From Candidatus Methanomethylophilaceae archaeon (lineage in GTDB: Archaea > Thermoplasmatota > Thermoplasmata > Methanomassiliicoccales > Methanomethylophilaceae): 64,000 bases of DNA. Position 1 is the stretch's first letter; every line of letters starts with the position of its first letter. A program made the position numbers and the translations under genes. This document shows positions 1-7,821 of the stretch, in pieces. The DNA lies in assembly GCA_017524805.1 (NCBI GenBank), contig JAFXUX010000043.1, positions 19,362 through 83,361 on the forward strand. The letters are read 5' to 3'. The notes beneath the pieces are model-generated. The model searched no databases, was not told where the DNA came from, and worked only from the letters and a program-made list of their open reading frames with translations.

Positions 1-560
1 AGAATGGAGCAGTCGACTGCGCCGGGATAGGCATTGTACCACTCAAGAGGCTGCGCTATGGAATCCGGGCCGTACGAATAGCTGACGCCATCGGACGACG
101 AATTGCCTTTGTAACAGATCCAAACGTCTGTGTAATCTGGGTTGGACACCGGCACTATGCTCTCGGTCGGATAGAATCCCAGCGCCAAAGGGCCTCCGAA
201 ATACTGCAGGCTGGCATCCCTCGGCTCCGGCTCCCATGCCACCCCATCCCAGGAATAGATCCTCCAGACGCATTCCTGGGCTTGTTCTCCCGTGCCGATG
301 GAAATGGACTCTTGCCCGTTTATCGACCTGATGTATTCTTCTTCTCCTGCGGCCTCAAATTCCAGGGGAACGCCGGCGGATGCCAGCGCAGAAGAGATGA
401 CGTCTTTGACGGTCTCCCCGGCAGACAGTCCGTACCAAGACAGCTTGCCATTGCCATAGTCTACCAGCAGCCCGTCCGAATCGGCGTCCGAGACATCTGC
501 GAACGCGAGGGGAGCCAATATCGCCAGCAAAAGCGCCGCAAACGCAATCATCTTTGCCAT
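1..560 (-). CDS. Secreted DUF4430-like protein, 3' end outside window
   Basis: An open reading frame starts at ATG 560 and runs without a stop off the left edge (about 186 residues visible). The N-terminus is a signal peptide: MAKM, a hydrophobic stretch of about 15 residues, then a small-residue region ending in ADVSDAD. Residues about 30-125 resemble a DUF4430 (transcobalamin C-terminal-like) domain: a TVKD..ISSALASAG helix, an 'RSINGQ' turn and a 'WRIYSWDGVAWEP' strand. The start overlaps the end of the BtuF-like gene by 13 bases, so it is the third gene of a minus-strand operon. The C-terminus and any membrane anchor cannot be seen. Signal peptide confidence is high; the domain is assigned by pattern only. 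Confidence 0.75.
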   Translation of the reverse strand, partial: MAKMIAFAALLLAILAPLAFADVSDADSDGLLVDYGNGKLSWYGLSAGETVKDVISSALASAGVPLEFEAAGEEEYIRSINGQESISIGTGEQAQECVWRIYSWDGVAWEPEPRDASLQYFGGPLALGFYPTESIVPVSNPDYTDVWICYKGNSSSDGVSYSYGPDSIAQPLEWYNAYPGAVDCSI

Positions 561-1966
561 TCCAACAGCCCCTTCGCTTTGACATACGTCAGATACCCGT
601 CCACCGGGTCGTTATAGCTATCGTTGTAATACTTCACGCCGACTATATCAGTGGGGTCGGCGGCCTCGAAGGATTCCGGATCCATTATCTTGGCCAGAAG
701 CTCCAAGGATTCCGGGATCCTGGCCCCGGGCCTGGAAAGGAGACTGGCGGCGTCCCCGGAGAACACGTACACTTCCCCGCTCTCGAACGCTGGAGTCTGC
801 TTCCACATATCGTTGAGGCCGGACAGAAGCGCCCTGTATTCCCTTGGGGTGCTGATTTCTCCGGCATCGTAGATTATTATGATGATGTCGGGCTGCCTGT
901 CGTAGACGGCCTCTCTGTCCACCATGAACCACGATTGGGTTCCATCCGCGAATATGTTCTCCGCGCCCAGCGACTCGATCATGTTGGTCACGTATGTGCC
1001 TGGGCCTGGCGTATATGGGGAATCGCTGATACCGAGCGACAAGAACACCCTCTTGCCGCTGAGATCGGCGATCCTGCAGATGTTGTTGATCACTTCCTTG
1101 GCGTCTTTAATGTATGAATTCCCGTTCTCTGGGAATCCCAGTGCCGAAGCGCATACCCACAGGTTCATCATGAAATCGTTCAGGCTGTTCGCCGGATGCA
1201 GGACGACGCAATTGATCCCCGCTTTGCGGAGTTTGTCAGCCATCGTCACGTGCTCCCCGGTGCCCCCGTCCAGGAACACCAGGTCCGGCGATTCCGCCAC
1301 GATCAGCTCGAAGTTGGGGTCGGTAAACCCTCCGACCAAACGGACCTCTCCGCTGTTCTGGCGCTCCACCAAACGGTTGGGATAATCGCAATACCTATCG
1401 GTGGCGATTATGTTGTCCAGGCCCCCCACGGCGCAGACCGTCTCGGCAACGGACGGAGCCAAAGTCGCCACCCTCAGGTCCTCTCCGAAACGGTTCTTTC
1501 CTTCGGTGGCATAGCTGTAATAAGTGAACCCGGTGGCATCGACGGCAGGCATCATCGCGCTGCCCTCGCCTGCCCGGGCCCACGAGATTATCTTCTGGCT
1601 TGAGACGTCGTATGATGAGGGATCTTCGACCTCTGCCCAATGGGTATCCTTGCCGACACCCTCGAGGATGTACATCCCCCAGTCGACGTTGATCAGCTGG
1701 GGCACGTTCCCCACGGAATATACCGTGCCGTCCTCGTTGTACTCTATCCCGTAGCCCTTCTTGGAGCATGCCGATTCGAGCGCCCCCATGCCGGTCAGCC
1801 CATCCAGATCCAATTCTACCCATTCCACATTGTAATAGGCGAAATCAATCATCACGCCCTGCTTCTCGTCGGTCATGTCGACCGAGAAACCGATGAACGG
1901 TATCGATGCGAGGATCAGTGCGGCAATCGAGGCGGCGGTTGCCAGCTTTATAGAGGACGCTCTCAT
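548..1966 (-). CDS. BtuF/FepB-type substrate-binding protein with N-terminal DUF4430-like domain
   Basis: A 472-residue secreted protein. Residues 1-30 form a signal or membrane anchor. Residues about 35-135 are DUF4430-like, with 'WGMYILEG' and 'QKIISWARAG' strands. From about 165 the sequence follows periplasmic-binding protein PF01497: 'RVATLAPSVAETVCAVGG', 'IIATDRYCDYP', 'VGGFTDPNFELIVAESPDLVF', then 'QPDIIIIIYDAG' in the second lobe. This family hands cobalamin or Fe-siderophores to ABC importers. Fusion to a transcobalamin-like domain favours a corrinoid ligand, by inference. No permease or ATPase gene is visible in the window; it could lie to the left. The start is 3 bases downstream of the preceding gene's stop. 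Confidence 0.85.
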   Translation of the reverse strand: MRASSIKLATAASIAALILASIPFIGFSVDMTDEKQGVMIDFAYYNVEWVELDLDGLTGMGALESACSKKGYGIEYNEDGTVYSVGNVPQLINVDWGMYILEGVGKDTHWAEVEDPSSYDVSSQKIISWARAGEGSAMMPAVDATGFTYYSYATEGKNRFGEDLRVATLAPSVAETVCAVGGLDNIIATDRYCDYPNRLVERQNSGEVRLVGGFTDPNFELIVAESPDLVFLDGGTGEHVTMADKLRKAGINCVVLHPANSLNDFMMNLWVCASALGFPENGNSYIKDAKEVINNICRIADLSGKRVFLSLGISDSPYTPGPGTYVTNMIESLGAENIFADGTQSWFMVDREAVYDRQPDIIIIIYDAGEISTPREYRALLSGLNDMWKQTPAFESGEVYVFSGDAASLLSRPGARIPESLELLAKIMDPESFEAADPTDIVGVKYYNDSYNDPVDGYLTYVKAKGLLEWQR

Positions 1967-1969
1967 GGC

Positions 1970-3655
1970 TCAGCCCTTTCTCTTCATCACGATGACGGCT
2001 ATTATGGCAATGGCCACTATCGCGGCTATCGCTGCTCCCACATAGAGCACCGTGTTGTCGGAGCCGCTCCCGGAATCCTCTCCGGTCGGAGGGATGTCCC
2101 TGCTTTCGGTCTCCCCGCATACGGAGCACGTGCGTGTCTCCGTGCCTTTGTCCTTCGAGGTGGGCTGCTTCGTGACCTTCCATTCGGACCATGAATGCCC
2201 GAGCGCGGGAATTGGCTCGGTTTTGACCTCACCGCAGGAGCAGGCGTACGTCTTCACGCCTTCCGAGACGCATGTCGCGGCCTTCGTTACGACTCCTTCG
2301 CCCCAGGAATGCTCATGCGCCAACGGGACCGCTTTGAACACGGGAGTCACGTCCATATCTGAAGTCACATGGGTCAGATCCGCGCTCCATCCTTCGAACT
2401 CGTATCTGAACTCGGAGGTCGGCGCTTTGTACGGGGTCGTCCCCTTGTATGTGGATGAAGAACCGCTGGCGACAGTCTCCGCATACAGGACGGCCGTCTT
2501 CGACTCGTCCCAATAGCGGACCATATACGAAGCGGCATCGATGAAATTGGCCGTGAAAGTCGTGTCGCGGACGATCGGGACGGTGGTGTCTCCCCATCCG
2601 GAGAATGTCTTGCCCTTGGGAGCCTCTGGCTCAGGAACGAGAGCCATATTCGGGGTCTCCCCATACTTCAGAACTTGGGTCGCTACTGCGGTCCCGTCGG
2701 GGAGTGCGAACGTCACGACGGGATGGTTGGAGATGCAGATGACCTCTTCCTTATCCGGATTCGGGAGGTCCCCGCCCACGTCTATGATGTAATCGGTGCT
2801 GTAGGGATCCGGAGTGGATATCAGATAGATGCACATGACATACTTGTACACGGCAGGGTCATAGAATCCCAGAGTCCATTCGTTATAGCTCCAATCCCCT
2901 TCGACCCACGTCCACTGGCTCCAATAGTGCCATATGTCGTCGCTTCCTTCCTCGAGCTCGTCTCCGAGACCGAACATCGTCTTGATCCATCCCTGGATGT
3001 TGTTTCCGTTCTTGTCCTGGGTATAATTGAGCTCGACGTCGAATCCGTTCGACTTGATGGCATCGTCCAGCACTTCGGCCATGGTGGAACCGGTTCCCTT
3101 GAGCCAGAACCCTTCTTTTCTGACTTCAGATGTGAAAGCCTCGAGGACTTCGGGGATGGTCGGTATGAACCCGTTCGCGAACCTGAAGAATATGTATCCT
3201 TCGGATTCGGGCTTGAAATCCGGCGCCACATAGTCCTGAGACCCGTCGATGTTCACGCGCTCGCATATATGCAGGCAATACGAAGTCCCGGAAACCATCC
3301 CGTCAGACTTGTCCAAAGCCGTATGCTTCCAGCCCGAGGTTCCCAATGGAAGCCACTGGTGCACCCTCCAATATTTGTCGCTCTCAGGCTCCAGGCCGTC
3401 GACGGATCTCACTGCCGAGCCGTTGCTGACCAGCGCGATGATCTTTCCTTGATCTGCCGCGGCGGCTTCTATGGCCTCTTTGACCGTGGAAACCCCTCCG
3501 ACGACAGACATGTCGTATTCCCCGCTGGCGTTCTCGATGTATACCCTTATTTCGCTGTATGTGGCCGCAGAACTGTCATCCGACATAGACAATGTCGGCG
3601 CAAGGATTGCTGCCAACGCAACGGCAAAGAGAACGAATTTTCCGTAACGCATCAT
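1970..3655 (-). CDS. Surface protein with two DUF4430-like domains, InlB-type repeat and C-terminal membrane anchor
   Basis: A 561-residue protein and the first gene of the operon. The signal peptide (about 1-30) is followed by a DUF4430-like domain at about 32-130 ('STVKEAIEAAAADQG', 'YWRVHQWLPLGTSGW') and a second divergent one at about 165-295 ('TMAEVLDDAIKSNGFDV', 'WHYWSQWTWVEGDW'). Residues about 325-450 are Listeria-Bacteroides/InlB-type repeats ('GKTFSGWGDTTV', 'RYEFEGWSADLTHV'). Residues about 455-530 are two His/Cys repeats of the 'HSW..V...TC...G...Y.C..CGE' kind common on gut Firmicute surfaces. One transmembrane helix with a KRKG tail ends the protein. It is probably displayed outside the cell as a ligand-capture or adhesion protein. 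An SD-like GGAGTGAT precedes the ATG. Confidence 0.85.
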   Translation of the reverse strand: MMRYGKFVLFAVALAAILAPTLSMSDDSSAATYSEIRVYIENASGEYDMSVVGGVSTVKEAIEAAAADQGKIIALVSNGSAVRSVDGLEPESDKYWRVHQWLPLGTSGWKHTALDKSDGMVSGTSYCLHICERVNIDGSQDYVAPDFKPESEGYIFFRFANGFIPTIPEVLEAFTSEVRKEGFWLKGTGSTMAEVLDDAIKSNGFDVELNYTQDKNGNNIQGWIKTMFGLGDELEEGSDDIWHYWSQWTWVEGDWSYNEWTLGFYDPAVYKYVMCIYLISTPDPYSTDYIIDVGGDLPNPDKEEVICISNHPVVTFALPDGTAVATQVLKYGETPNMALVPEPEAPKGKTFSGWGDTTVPIVRDTTFTANFIDAASYMVRYWDESKTAVLYAETVASGSSSTYKGTTPYKAPTSEFRYEFEGWSADLTHVTSDMDVTPVFKAVPLAHEHSWGEGVVTKAATCVSEGVKTYACSCGEVKTEPIPALGHSWSEWKVTKQPTSKDKGTETRTCSVCGETESRDIPPTGEDSGSGSDNTVLYVGAAIAAIVAIAIIAVIVMKRKG

Positions 3656-3742
3656 ATCACTCCAAACGCGCGCTTGGATGGGAGCCGATCAAGGCTGGCC
3701 ATCCGACTGGATGAATTGGGATTCCAGTCATTAAGCTGTATC

Positions 3743-3792
3743 ATCCATCCAATTATATCCTTAGAGGGATGGATTTAGAGTTATATATTTTT
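3743..3792 (-). promoter_or_regulatory. Promoter and inverted repeat of the DUF4430/BtuF operon
   Basis: A TATA-like box lies at 3781-3788 on the minus strand. Just inside it is a perfect 8-bp inverted repeat, ATCCATCC at 3743-3750 and GGATGGAT at 3767-3774, which would straddle the transcription start expected about 25 bases from the TATA box. About 100 bases of leader then precede the ATG at 3655. It could be an operator or a structured leader; its ligand is unknown. In the rest of 3656-4008 no gene is visible. Confidence 0.45.
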
Positions 3793-4008
3793 CTTTGGGA
3801 TGTGCTTCACGAAAAACATCTGGCCCCCGGATTGACTGGCTGCTGGCATCGCATAACGACGGAAATAGCGCCGATCGGATGTCTGGCCATCGCATGCACT
3901 TCCTGCTGGAAACACCGAAGTCGACCGCCCATCATCGCGGTTGTCAGCGATGAGGATGATAACCGCAGAATGAACGAGAATAGAAAACGCGATGGATAAG
4001 CACGAGAG

Positions 4009-4081
4009 TGGGCCCGCCCAGATTTGAACTGGAGTTACGTGCACCCCAAGCACGAAGGATACCAAGCTACCCCACGGGCCC
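4009..4081 (-). tRNA. tRNA-Pro (anticodon GGG)
   Basis: On the minus strand the acceptor arms GGGCCCG and CGGGCCC pair fully. The anticodon stem CGTGC/GCACG encloses the loop TTGGGGT (anticodon GGG). The T arm carries the TTCAAAT loop. The length is 73 bases with discriminator A and no encoded CCA; there is no intron. A TATA box (CTTTATAATC, 4104-4113) sits the right distance upstream for its own promoter. Confidence 0.96.
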
Positions 4082-4103
4082 ACAATGGCGTGATTAACTA
4101 ATC

Positions 4104-4113
4104 GATTATAAAG
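4104..4113 (-). promoter_or_regulatory. TATA box of tRNA-Pro
   Basis: CTTTATAATC on the minus strand, 23-32 bases upstream of the mature tRNA 5' end, as expected for an archaeal tRNA promoter. Confidence 0.6.
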
Positions 4114-4147
4114 ATTGCTATCGAGTCAGCGCCCAGAAAAACTGCGG

Positions 4148-4182
4148 GAAATAAAACTGAAAACAAATGGGCCCGAAGGCCC
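4148..4182 (-). terminator. Terminator of the rpl18e-rpoN operon
   Basis: On the minus strand, GGGCC-TTCG-GGCCC (4182 to 4169) forms a compact tetraloop hairpin. It is followed by a T-rich tract (4168 to 4148), 39 bases after the rpoN stop. The rest of 4083-4220 shows no gene. Confidence 0.7.
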
Positions 4183-4220
4183 GGTTTGAATCGCAGCGAA
4201 TGATTCGCTGGCTTATGGAA

Positions 4221-4412
4221 TCATCCGAGGGGAGCGATCTCTCCGATCAGATCGGCATGCGCCACGATCATCCTGCGGCAGCAGTACCTCTCAAACCCCA
4301 GGTCGTCGAGGACCGTCTTAGGATCCTCTCCAAGCCCGACGCGCCTTACGTATTCGGAATAGGCCGATCCGACGACCTTTCCGCACGTGAAACATCTAAC
4401 CGGAATTATCAT
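4221..4412 (-). CDS. rpoN: DNA-directed RNA polymerase subunit N (Rpo10)
   Basis: A 63-residue small zinc-binding subunit of archaeal RNA polymerase, homologous to eukaryotic Rpb10. It begins '[13 protein letters not shown]', with the first CxxC at residues 7-10, and has the paired cysteines in 'ERYCCRRM'. These four cysteines are the zinc ligands of the family. The length is normal. It lies 9 bases downstream of rps9 and is the last gene of the operon, followed by the hairpin at 4169-4182. Confidence 0.97.
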   Translation of the reverse strand: MIIPVRCFTCGKVVGSAYSEYVRRVGLGEDPKTVLDDLGFERYCCRRMIVAHADLIGEIAPLG

Positions 4413-4421
4413 GAGACCACT

Positions 4422-4823
4422 TCAACGGTAGGACTTCTGCTTCTTGGCGCGGGCGCCAGGACCGAGGGGGTTCTTGGGAAGCTTGCGCCTGTCGTCATTG
4501 ATGATGAGGGTCCTGTCGTATGTCCTGAAGACCGCTTCGAGCTCTTCGTCCTTGTAGAACTCGACGAGCCCTCTGGCGATGGCGGTCCTAGCGGCCGCGG
4601 CCTGGCCCATGACGCCTCCGCCGTTCACGAGGACGGCGATGTCGACGTTCTGGGCTTTCTCGGGGACGAGCCCGAGAGGCTCCTCGATCTTGAGCTTCGC
4701 AAGCTCGGGCGTGAAGACTTCGATGGGAACCTTGTTGATGGTGACCTTTCCGGTTCCGGCCTTCACAGTGGCCCTGGCAATTGCGGTCTTCCTCTTTCCG
4801 CTGGTGTTTACGCACTCAACCAT
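4422..4823 (-). CDS. rps9: 30S ribosomal protein S9 (uS9)
   Basis: 133 residues. The N-terminus 'TSGKRKTAIARATVKAGTG' and the basic C-terminus 'GARAKKQKSYR' (family signature ending in KS[YF]R) identify uS9, whose tail reaches the P-site tRNA in the small subunit. The gene starts 4 bases after the uL13 stop, inside the usual archaeal eL18-uL13-uS9-RpoN order. Confidence 0.98.
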   Translation of the reverse strand: MVECVNTSGKRKTAIARATVKAGTGKVTINKVPIEVFTPELAKLKIEEPLGLVPEKAQNVDIAVLVNGGGVMGQAAAARTAIARGLVEFYKDEELEAVFRTYDRTLIINDDRRKLPKNPLGPGARAKKQKSYR

Positions 4824-4827
4824 GAGA

Positions 4828-5253
4828 TCATCTCACATTGGAACCCAGGAATTTGGAAACGGCTCCCAGGGTAGTATATTTGCCGGTGATCTTCCTGCAG
4901 GCCTGCTCCGGTCTCTCTTTCTCGACATCCTCGAACTGCTTGGGGGTGCCGACGAAGACGTGAAGCCTCCTGTAAGCTTCCCTTCCGCTGGAGGAGTTCC
5001 AGGGGATCATGCCTCTGACGCATCTCTTGAAGAGAAGATCCGCCCTGCGAGGATAGAATGGTCCTTTCCTCTTGGTAGTGTCTCCACGGTCGACTTTGGC
5101 TTTGAAGTCCCTGAAGACGTTCTCTTTGACGCCGGTGATGACGATGGACTCCGCGTTGAGAACGACGATCTCCTCGCCGTCCATGATCCTCTCCGCTACG
5201 AGGCTGGCGAGCCTTCCGTGGATGAGGTTCCTTCCGTCGATTACTGTTACCAT
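4828..5253 (-). CDS. rpl13: 50S ribosomal protein L13 (uL13)
   Basis: 141 residues from ATG 5253. It begins 'MVTVIDGRNLIHGRLAS' and contains the uL13 core 'RRADLLFKRCVRGMIPW' and 'GREAYRRLHVFVGTP'. ATG 5253 is preferred because a strong Shine-Dalgarno (GAGGTGAT) lies just upstream. An in-frame GTG at 5262 overlaps the eL18 stop and would add three residues. The protein binds 23S rRNA early in large-subunit assembly. Confidence 0.96.
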   Translation of the reverse strand: MVTVIDGRNLIHGRLASLVAERIMDGEEIVVLNAESIVITGVKENVFRDFKAKVDRGDTTKRKGPFYPRRADLLFKRCVRGMIPWNSSSGREAYRRLHVFVGTPKQFEDVEKERPEQACRKITGKYTTLGAVSKFLGSNVR

Positions 5254-5258
5254 CCAAA

Positions 5259-5618
5259 TCACCTCATAATCCTGACGCCAGTTCCCTTGGGGTTGGACTT
5301 TGCCAGTTCCTCGATGGTGAGCGTCTTTCCGCCTGCGGCGGCGATCGCTTTGGCTGCGGCTCCGGAGAAGCTGTATGCCGCCACGGTGACCTTCTTGCTG
5401 ATGCTACCTGCTGCGAGAACTTTGCCGGGGACGACGATGGTCTCGCCGTCTTTGGCATACCTCTCGAGTTTGCTGAGATTCGCTTCGGCCCAGTTGCTTT
5501 TGGACTTTTCGAGCCTAAGCGCGATATCACGCCAGATAGCAGCGTCGTTCTCCCTAGTCATCGCCTTGAGGTTGTCGATGGTGGCGACGAGCTGGGGATT
5601 AGTCTTTCTGCTTGTCAT
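5259..5618 (-). CDS. rpl18e: 50S ribosomal protein L18e (eL18)
   Basis: 119 residues and the first gene of the operon. 'MTSRKTNPQLVATIDNLK' and 'VPGKVLAAGSISKKVTVAAYSFS' match archaeal eL18 (related to bacterial uL15), a large-subunit protein. The length is normal. A TATA-like element at 5665-5676 lies about 50 bases upstream. Confidence 0.97.
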   Translation of the reverse strand: MTSRKTNPQLVATIDNLKAMTRENDAAIWRDIALRLEKSKSNWAEANLSKLERYAKDGETIVVPGKVLAAGSISKKVTVAAYSFSGAAAKAIAAAGGKTLTIEELAKSNPKGTGVRIMR

Positions 5619-5664
5619 ATTTCTGACTCTCCCAGTGTTGGTGAGCGGTCGTATACAGGGGTTA

Positions 5665-5676
5665 CATTTAATATTA
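5665..5676 (-). promoter_or_regulatory. TATA box of the rpl18e operon
   Basis: TAATATTAAATG on the minus strand, about 47-58 bases upstream of the rpl18e ATG; the start site would leave a leader of roughly 20-25 bases. Confidence 0.55.
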
Positions 5677-5865
5677 ACTACATTGGGAAAAGCAGAAAGC
5701 CTTCAGAATGAACTTTTTCCGATGCCCTGAGCCGCGGGAGCCCGACGTTTAGATCGGCATATCCAGCCCCGGATGCTCCGCCCGATTCCCGTATGGGACG
5801 GGAAGTCCAACGTTTGGCGGCAATATAAATTAATAATGCGCCGAACATGGCGCCGTCGTGATCGC

Positions 5866-6912
5866 ATGATAAGATTCGGACCCGCCGGCATCCCTCTTTC
5901 CTGCAAAGGCCGCACACTACAGGACGGCATCGAAGATGTCCATAACCTCAGCCTCAGCGCCCTGGAAGTCCAGATGGTAAGGCCGATGACCCATCTCATA
6001 ACCCCTGACGACGAGGAGATAGGGAACGGATTCAGGGACATCGAATCCAGGGACGTCGAGGAAGGATTCGCGATCAGCATCCTCAGGAACGACGAGGTCA
6101 TCTGCGATCCGGATGAGCCCATCGACGAGGACGACTACATAATCATGCTCCAATCCGACATCGTAAAGAAATACAGCGAGTTCGCGGCCATCGGGAAAAG
6201 GGCGAAATGGCTGGACGTCAACCTGTCGATCCACACGCCTTATTATATGGACCTCGGATCGGATACGGCTCTGACCGAGACCTGCCTGCAGAGCGTCCAG
6301 AACACTGCGCTGGTGCTGAACGCCCTTGACGGCGACATTGTCGTCACCAGCCTCGGGATATACGATGACGAGCGCAGAAACCGCAAAGAGATCGACGAGA
6401 TGATCTACGACAACGTCGAATACCTCACCGAATGGTGGGAAGACAACAACATCAAACCAAGATTCGGCGTGGAAGTAACCGGGCAGCAGGGAGTCTTCGG
6501 ATCCCTCGACCAGATTTTCGACCTCTGCAAAGAATTCCCGAGCATCACGCCTGTCATGAACTTCTCGCACTACTATTCGCGCACCAACGGCGCCCTGAAA
6601 GAGGTGGACGACTTCCGCGAGGTCTTGGATGACATCAGAAAGCACTGCAAAGGCAGGATCCACACCGCGTTCGCCGGAGTCGAGTACGAGGACGGGGACG
6701 AGAAAAGGCTCACGCCCATCAAGAAAGGCAACCTCAAATTCGATCCGCTGGCGGAAGCCCTCATCGAGATGAAGCCGGATGCGACCGTGATCTCCACATC
6801 ACCGCTTCTTGAGCACGACGCGATGTATATGAAAATCATATATGAGAGGGTTCTCGCCAAAAAGGTGGCCAAATCCCTCAAAGACAAGAAGAAGAGCGAA
6901 TCCAGTGAATGA
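5866..6912 (+). CDS. TIM-barrel protein of the AP endonuclease 2 / xylose isomerase-like superfamily
   Basis: 348 residues from ATG 5866, the first start behind the TATA box at 5824-5831 (an upstream in-frame ATG at 5773 lies before that promoter). 'MIRFGPAGIPLSCKGRT', 'WLDVNLSIHTPYYMDL', 'FGVEVTGQQGVFGSLDQI' and 'TPVMNFSHYYSR' are the strand ends of an endonuclease IV-type barrel, with His, Glu and His in metal-ligand positions. Archaeal members are often annotated as endonuclease IV, but that activity is not certain. hxlB starts 1 base downstream, so a sugar-phosphate role is equally possible. Confidence 0.8.
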   Translation: MIRFGPAGIPLSCKGRTLQDGIEDVHNLSLSALEVQMVRPMTHLITPDDEEIGNGFRDIESRDVEEGFAISILRNDEVICDPDEPIDEDDYIIMLQSDIVKKYSEFAAIGKRAKWLDVNLSIHTPYYMDLGSDTALTETCLQSVQNTALVLNALDGDIVVTSLGIYDDERRNRKEIDEMIYDNVEYLTEWWEDNNIKPRFGVEVTGQQGVFGSLDQIFDLCKEFPSITPVMNFSHYYSRTNGALKEVDDFREVLDDIRKHCKGRIHTAFAGVEYEDGDEKRLTPIKKGNLKFDPLAEALIEMKPDATVISTSPLLEHDAMYMKIIYERVLAKKVAKSLKDKKKSESSE

Positions 6913-6913
6913 G

Positions 6914-7444
6914 ATGCGGGAAAACCTCGGAAAAATTCTTGAAGGCTGCATGTCCGCGGTGGATTCCGTGGACAATGCGGCCAAAGACAGGCTGCTGGAC
7001 CTCATCTTCTCCAGCGAAAGGATATTCATCTACGGATCCGGGAGATCGGGTCTGATAGGGCAGCTTTTCGCCGTTCGCCTGGTTCAGCTCGGCTTCGACG
7101 TCCATTTCGTCGGAGAGATGACGACCCCCATCATCGCCAGCAAGGATCTCGTCATCCTGCTGTCCAACACCGGGAAGACGTCTTCGGTCGTGCAGACGGC
7201 GAAGATCGCACGCCGCATCGGCTCCACCGTCGTCTCCCTCACATCCCAGCCGAAAAGCGAATTGTCGAAATCCTCTGATGTCACAATAGTTATCAAAACC
7301 GATTCGTCCAGCGGGACCATGCCTCTGGGATCGGCCTTCGAGGATTCCGCGCACCTGTTCTTCGAATGCTTGGTGTGCGAGATAATGGAGCGCGGCGGCA
7401 TCACCGAAGAGGACATGCGCGGCCGCCACGCGATTTGGGTCTGA
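6914..7444 (+). CDS. hxlB: 6-phospho-3-hexuloisomerase
   Basis: 176 residues, a SIS-domain sugar isomerase that interconverts 3-hexulose-6-phosphate and fructose-6-phosphate in the ribulose monophosphate pathway. Archaea run this pathway in reverse to make pentoses. Signatures are 'RIFIYGSGRSGLIGQLFAVRL', 'VGEMTTPIIASKDLVILLSNTG' and 'MPLGSAFEDSAHLFFE'. The length is typical. The start is ATG 6914; an in-frame GTG at 6905 is an alternative. It is coupled to the TIM-barrel gene upstream and converges on the ubiquitin-like/JAMM-like locus. No hexulose-phosphate synthase gene is in the window. Confidence 0.93.
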   Translation: MRENLGKILEGCMSAVDSVDNAAKDRLLDLIFSSERIFIYGSGRSGLIGQLFAVRLVQLGFDVHFVGEMTTPIIASKDLVILLSNTGKTSSVVQTAKIARRIGSTVVSLTSQPKSELSKSSDVTIVIKTDSSSGTMPLGSAFEDSAHLFFECLVCEIMERGGITEEDMRGRHAIWV

Positions 7445-7821
7445 GCTCGCTCCCTCATCAGAACCGATGCGGGCGCTATTCCATCCTCTGAGCGCTTGTA
7501 GAACGCGATTTTCTGGGCGTAGACGTCGGCCACCATCAGTATCCCGTCGGGGAATCCTTCGAGGAACCTTCTTTCGTCATCCGGAGAAGGCTCCAAGCCC
7601 CCGCTTTCGTACGCGACGGACAGGCCGACGGCGCCGGCGGGAGAGGCGGATATGCCATTGATGAGCACGTAAGTCCCGTTGCCGTCGCGGCAGATCTCGC
7701 CCATGAGGAACGATTCCGCGTCTTCCCCGGATTCGGTGCGATCCTCCCCGACCAAGACCGCGGCTTCAACCGCGCGCGGATCCGCGATCGCATCGGCGTG
7801 CGACCCCAATCTTCCTGCCAA
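7084..7821 (-). CDS. JAMM/MPN-like protein lacking the metal-binding histidines; probably broken or shifted
   Basis: In the frame shifted by one base from the ubiquitin-like gene, residues readable from about 7821 to 7460 look like a JAB/MPN domain: 'DAESFLMGEICRDG', then 'FPDGILMVADVYAQKIAFYK'. The H-x-H-P metal motif expected between them is reduced to 'AYESGGLEPSPDD', so protease activity is unlikely. TTG 7821, behind an SD-like GGAGG at 7832-7836, could start it as a separate overlapping gene; otherwise it is the 3' half of a frameshifted fusion. The frame has no stop before 7084, so its last 120 or so codons run antisense to hxlB. That suggests a lost stop or decay. Confidence 0.45.
   Translation of the reverse strand: MAGRLGSHADAIADPRAVEAAVLVGEDRTESGEDAESFLMGEICRDGNGTYVLINGISASPAGAVGLSVAYESGGLEPSPDDERRFLEGFPDGILMVADVYAQKIAFYKRSEDGIAPASVLMRERAQTQIAWRPRMSSSVMPPRSIISHTKHSKNRCAESSKADPRGMVPLDESVLITIVTSEDFDNSLFGWDVRETTVEPMRRAIFAVCTTEDVFPVLDSRMTRSLLAMMGVVISPTKWTSKPS

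Noticed and set aside
5917..6663. 248-codon frame antisense to the TIM-barrel gene
   Set aside because: Composition (VDVV, DVVV) is typical of a reverse-strand shadow; the plus-strand gene has clear motifs and a promoter.
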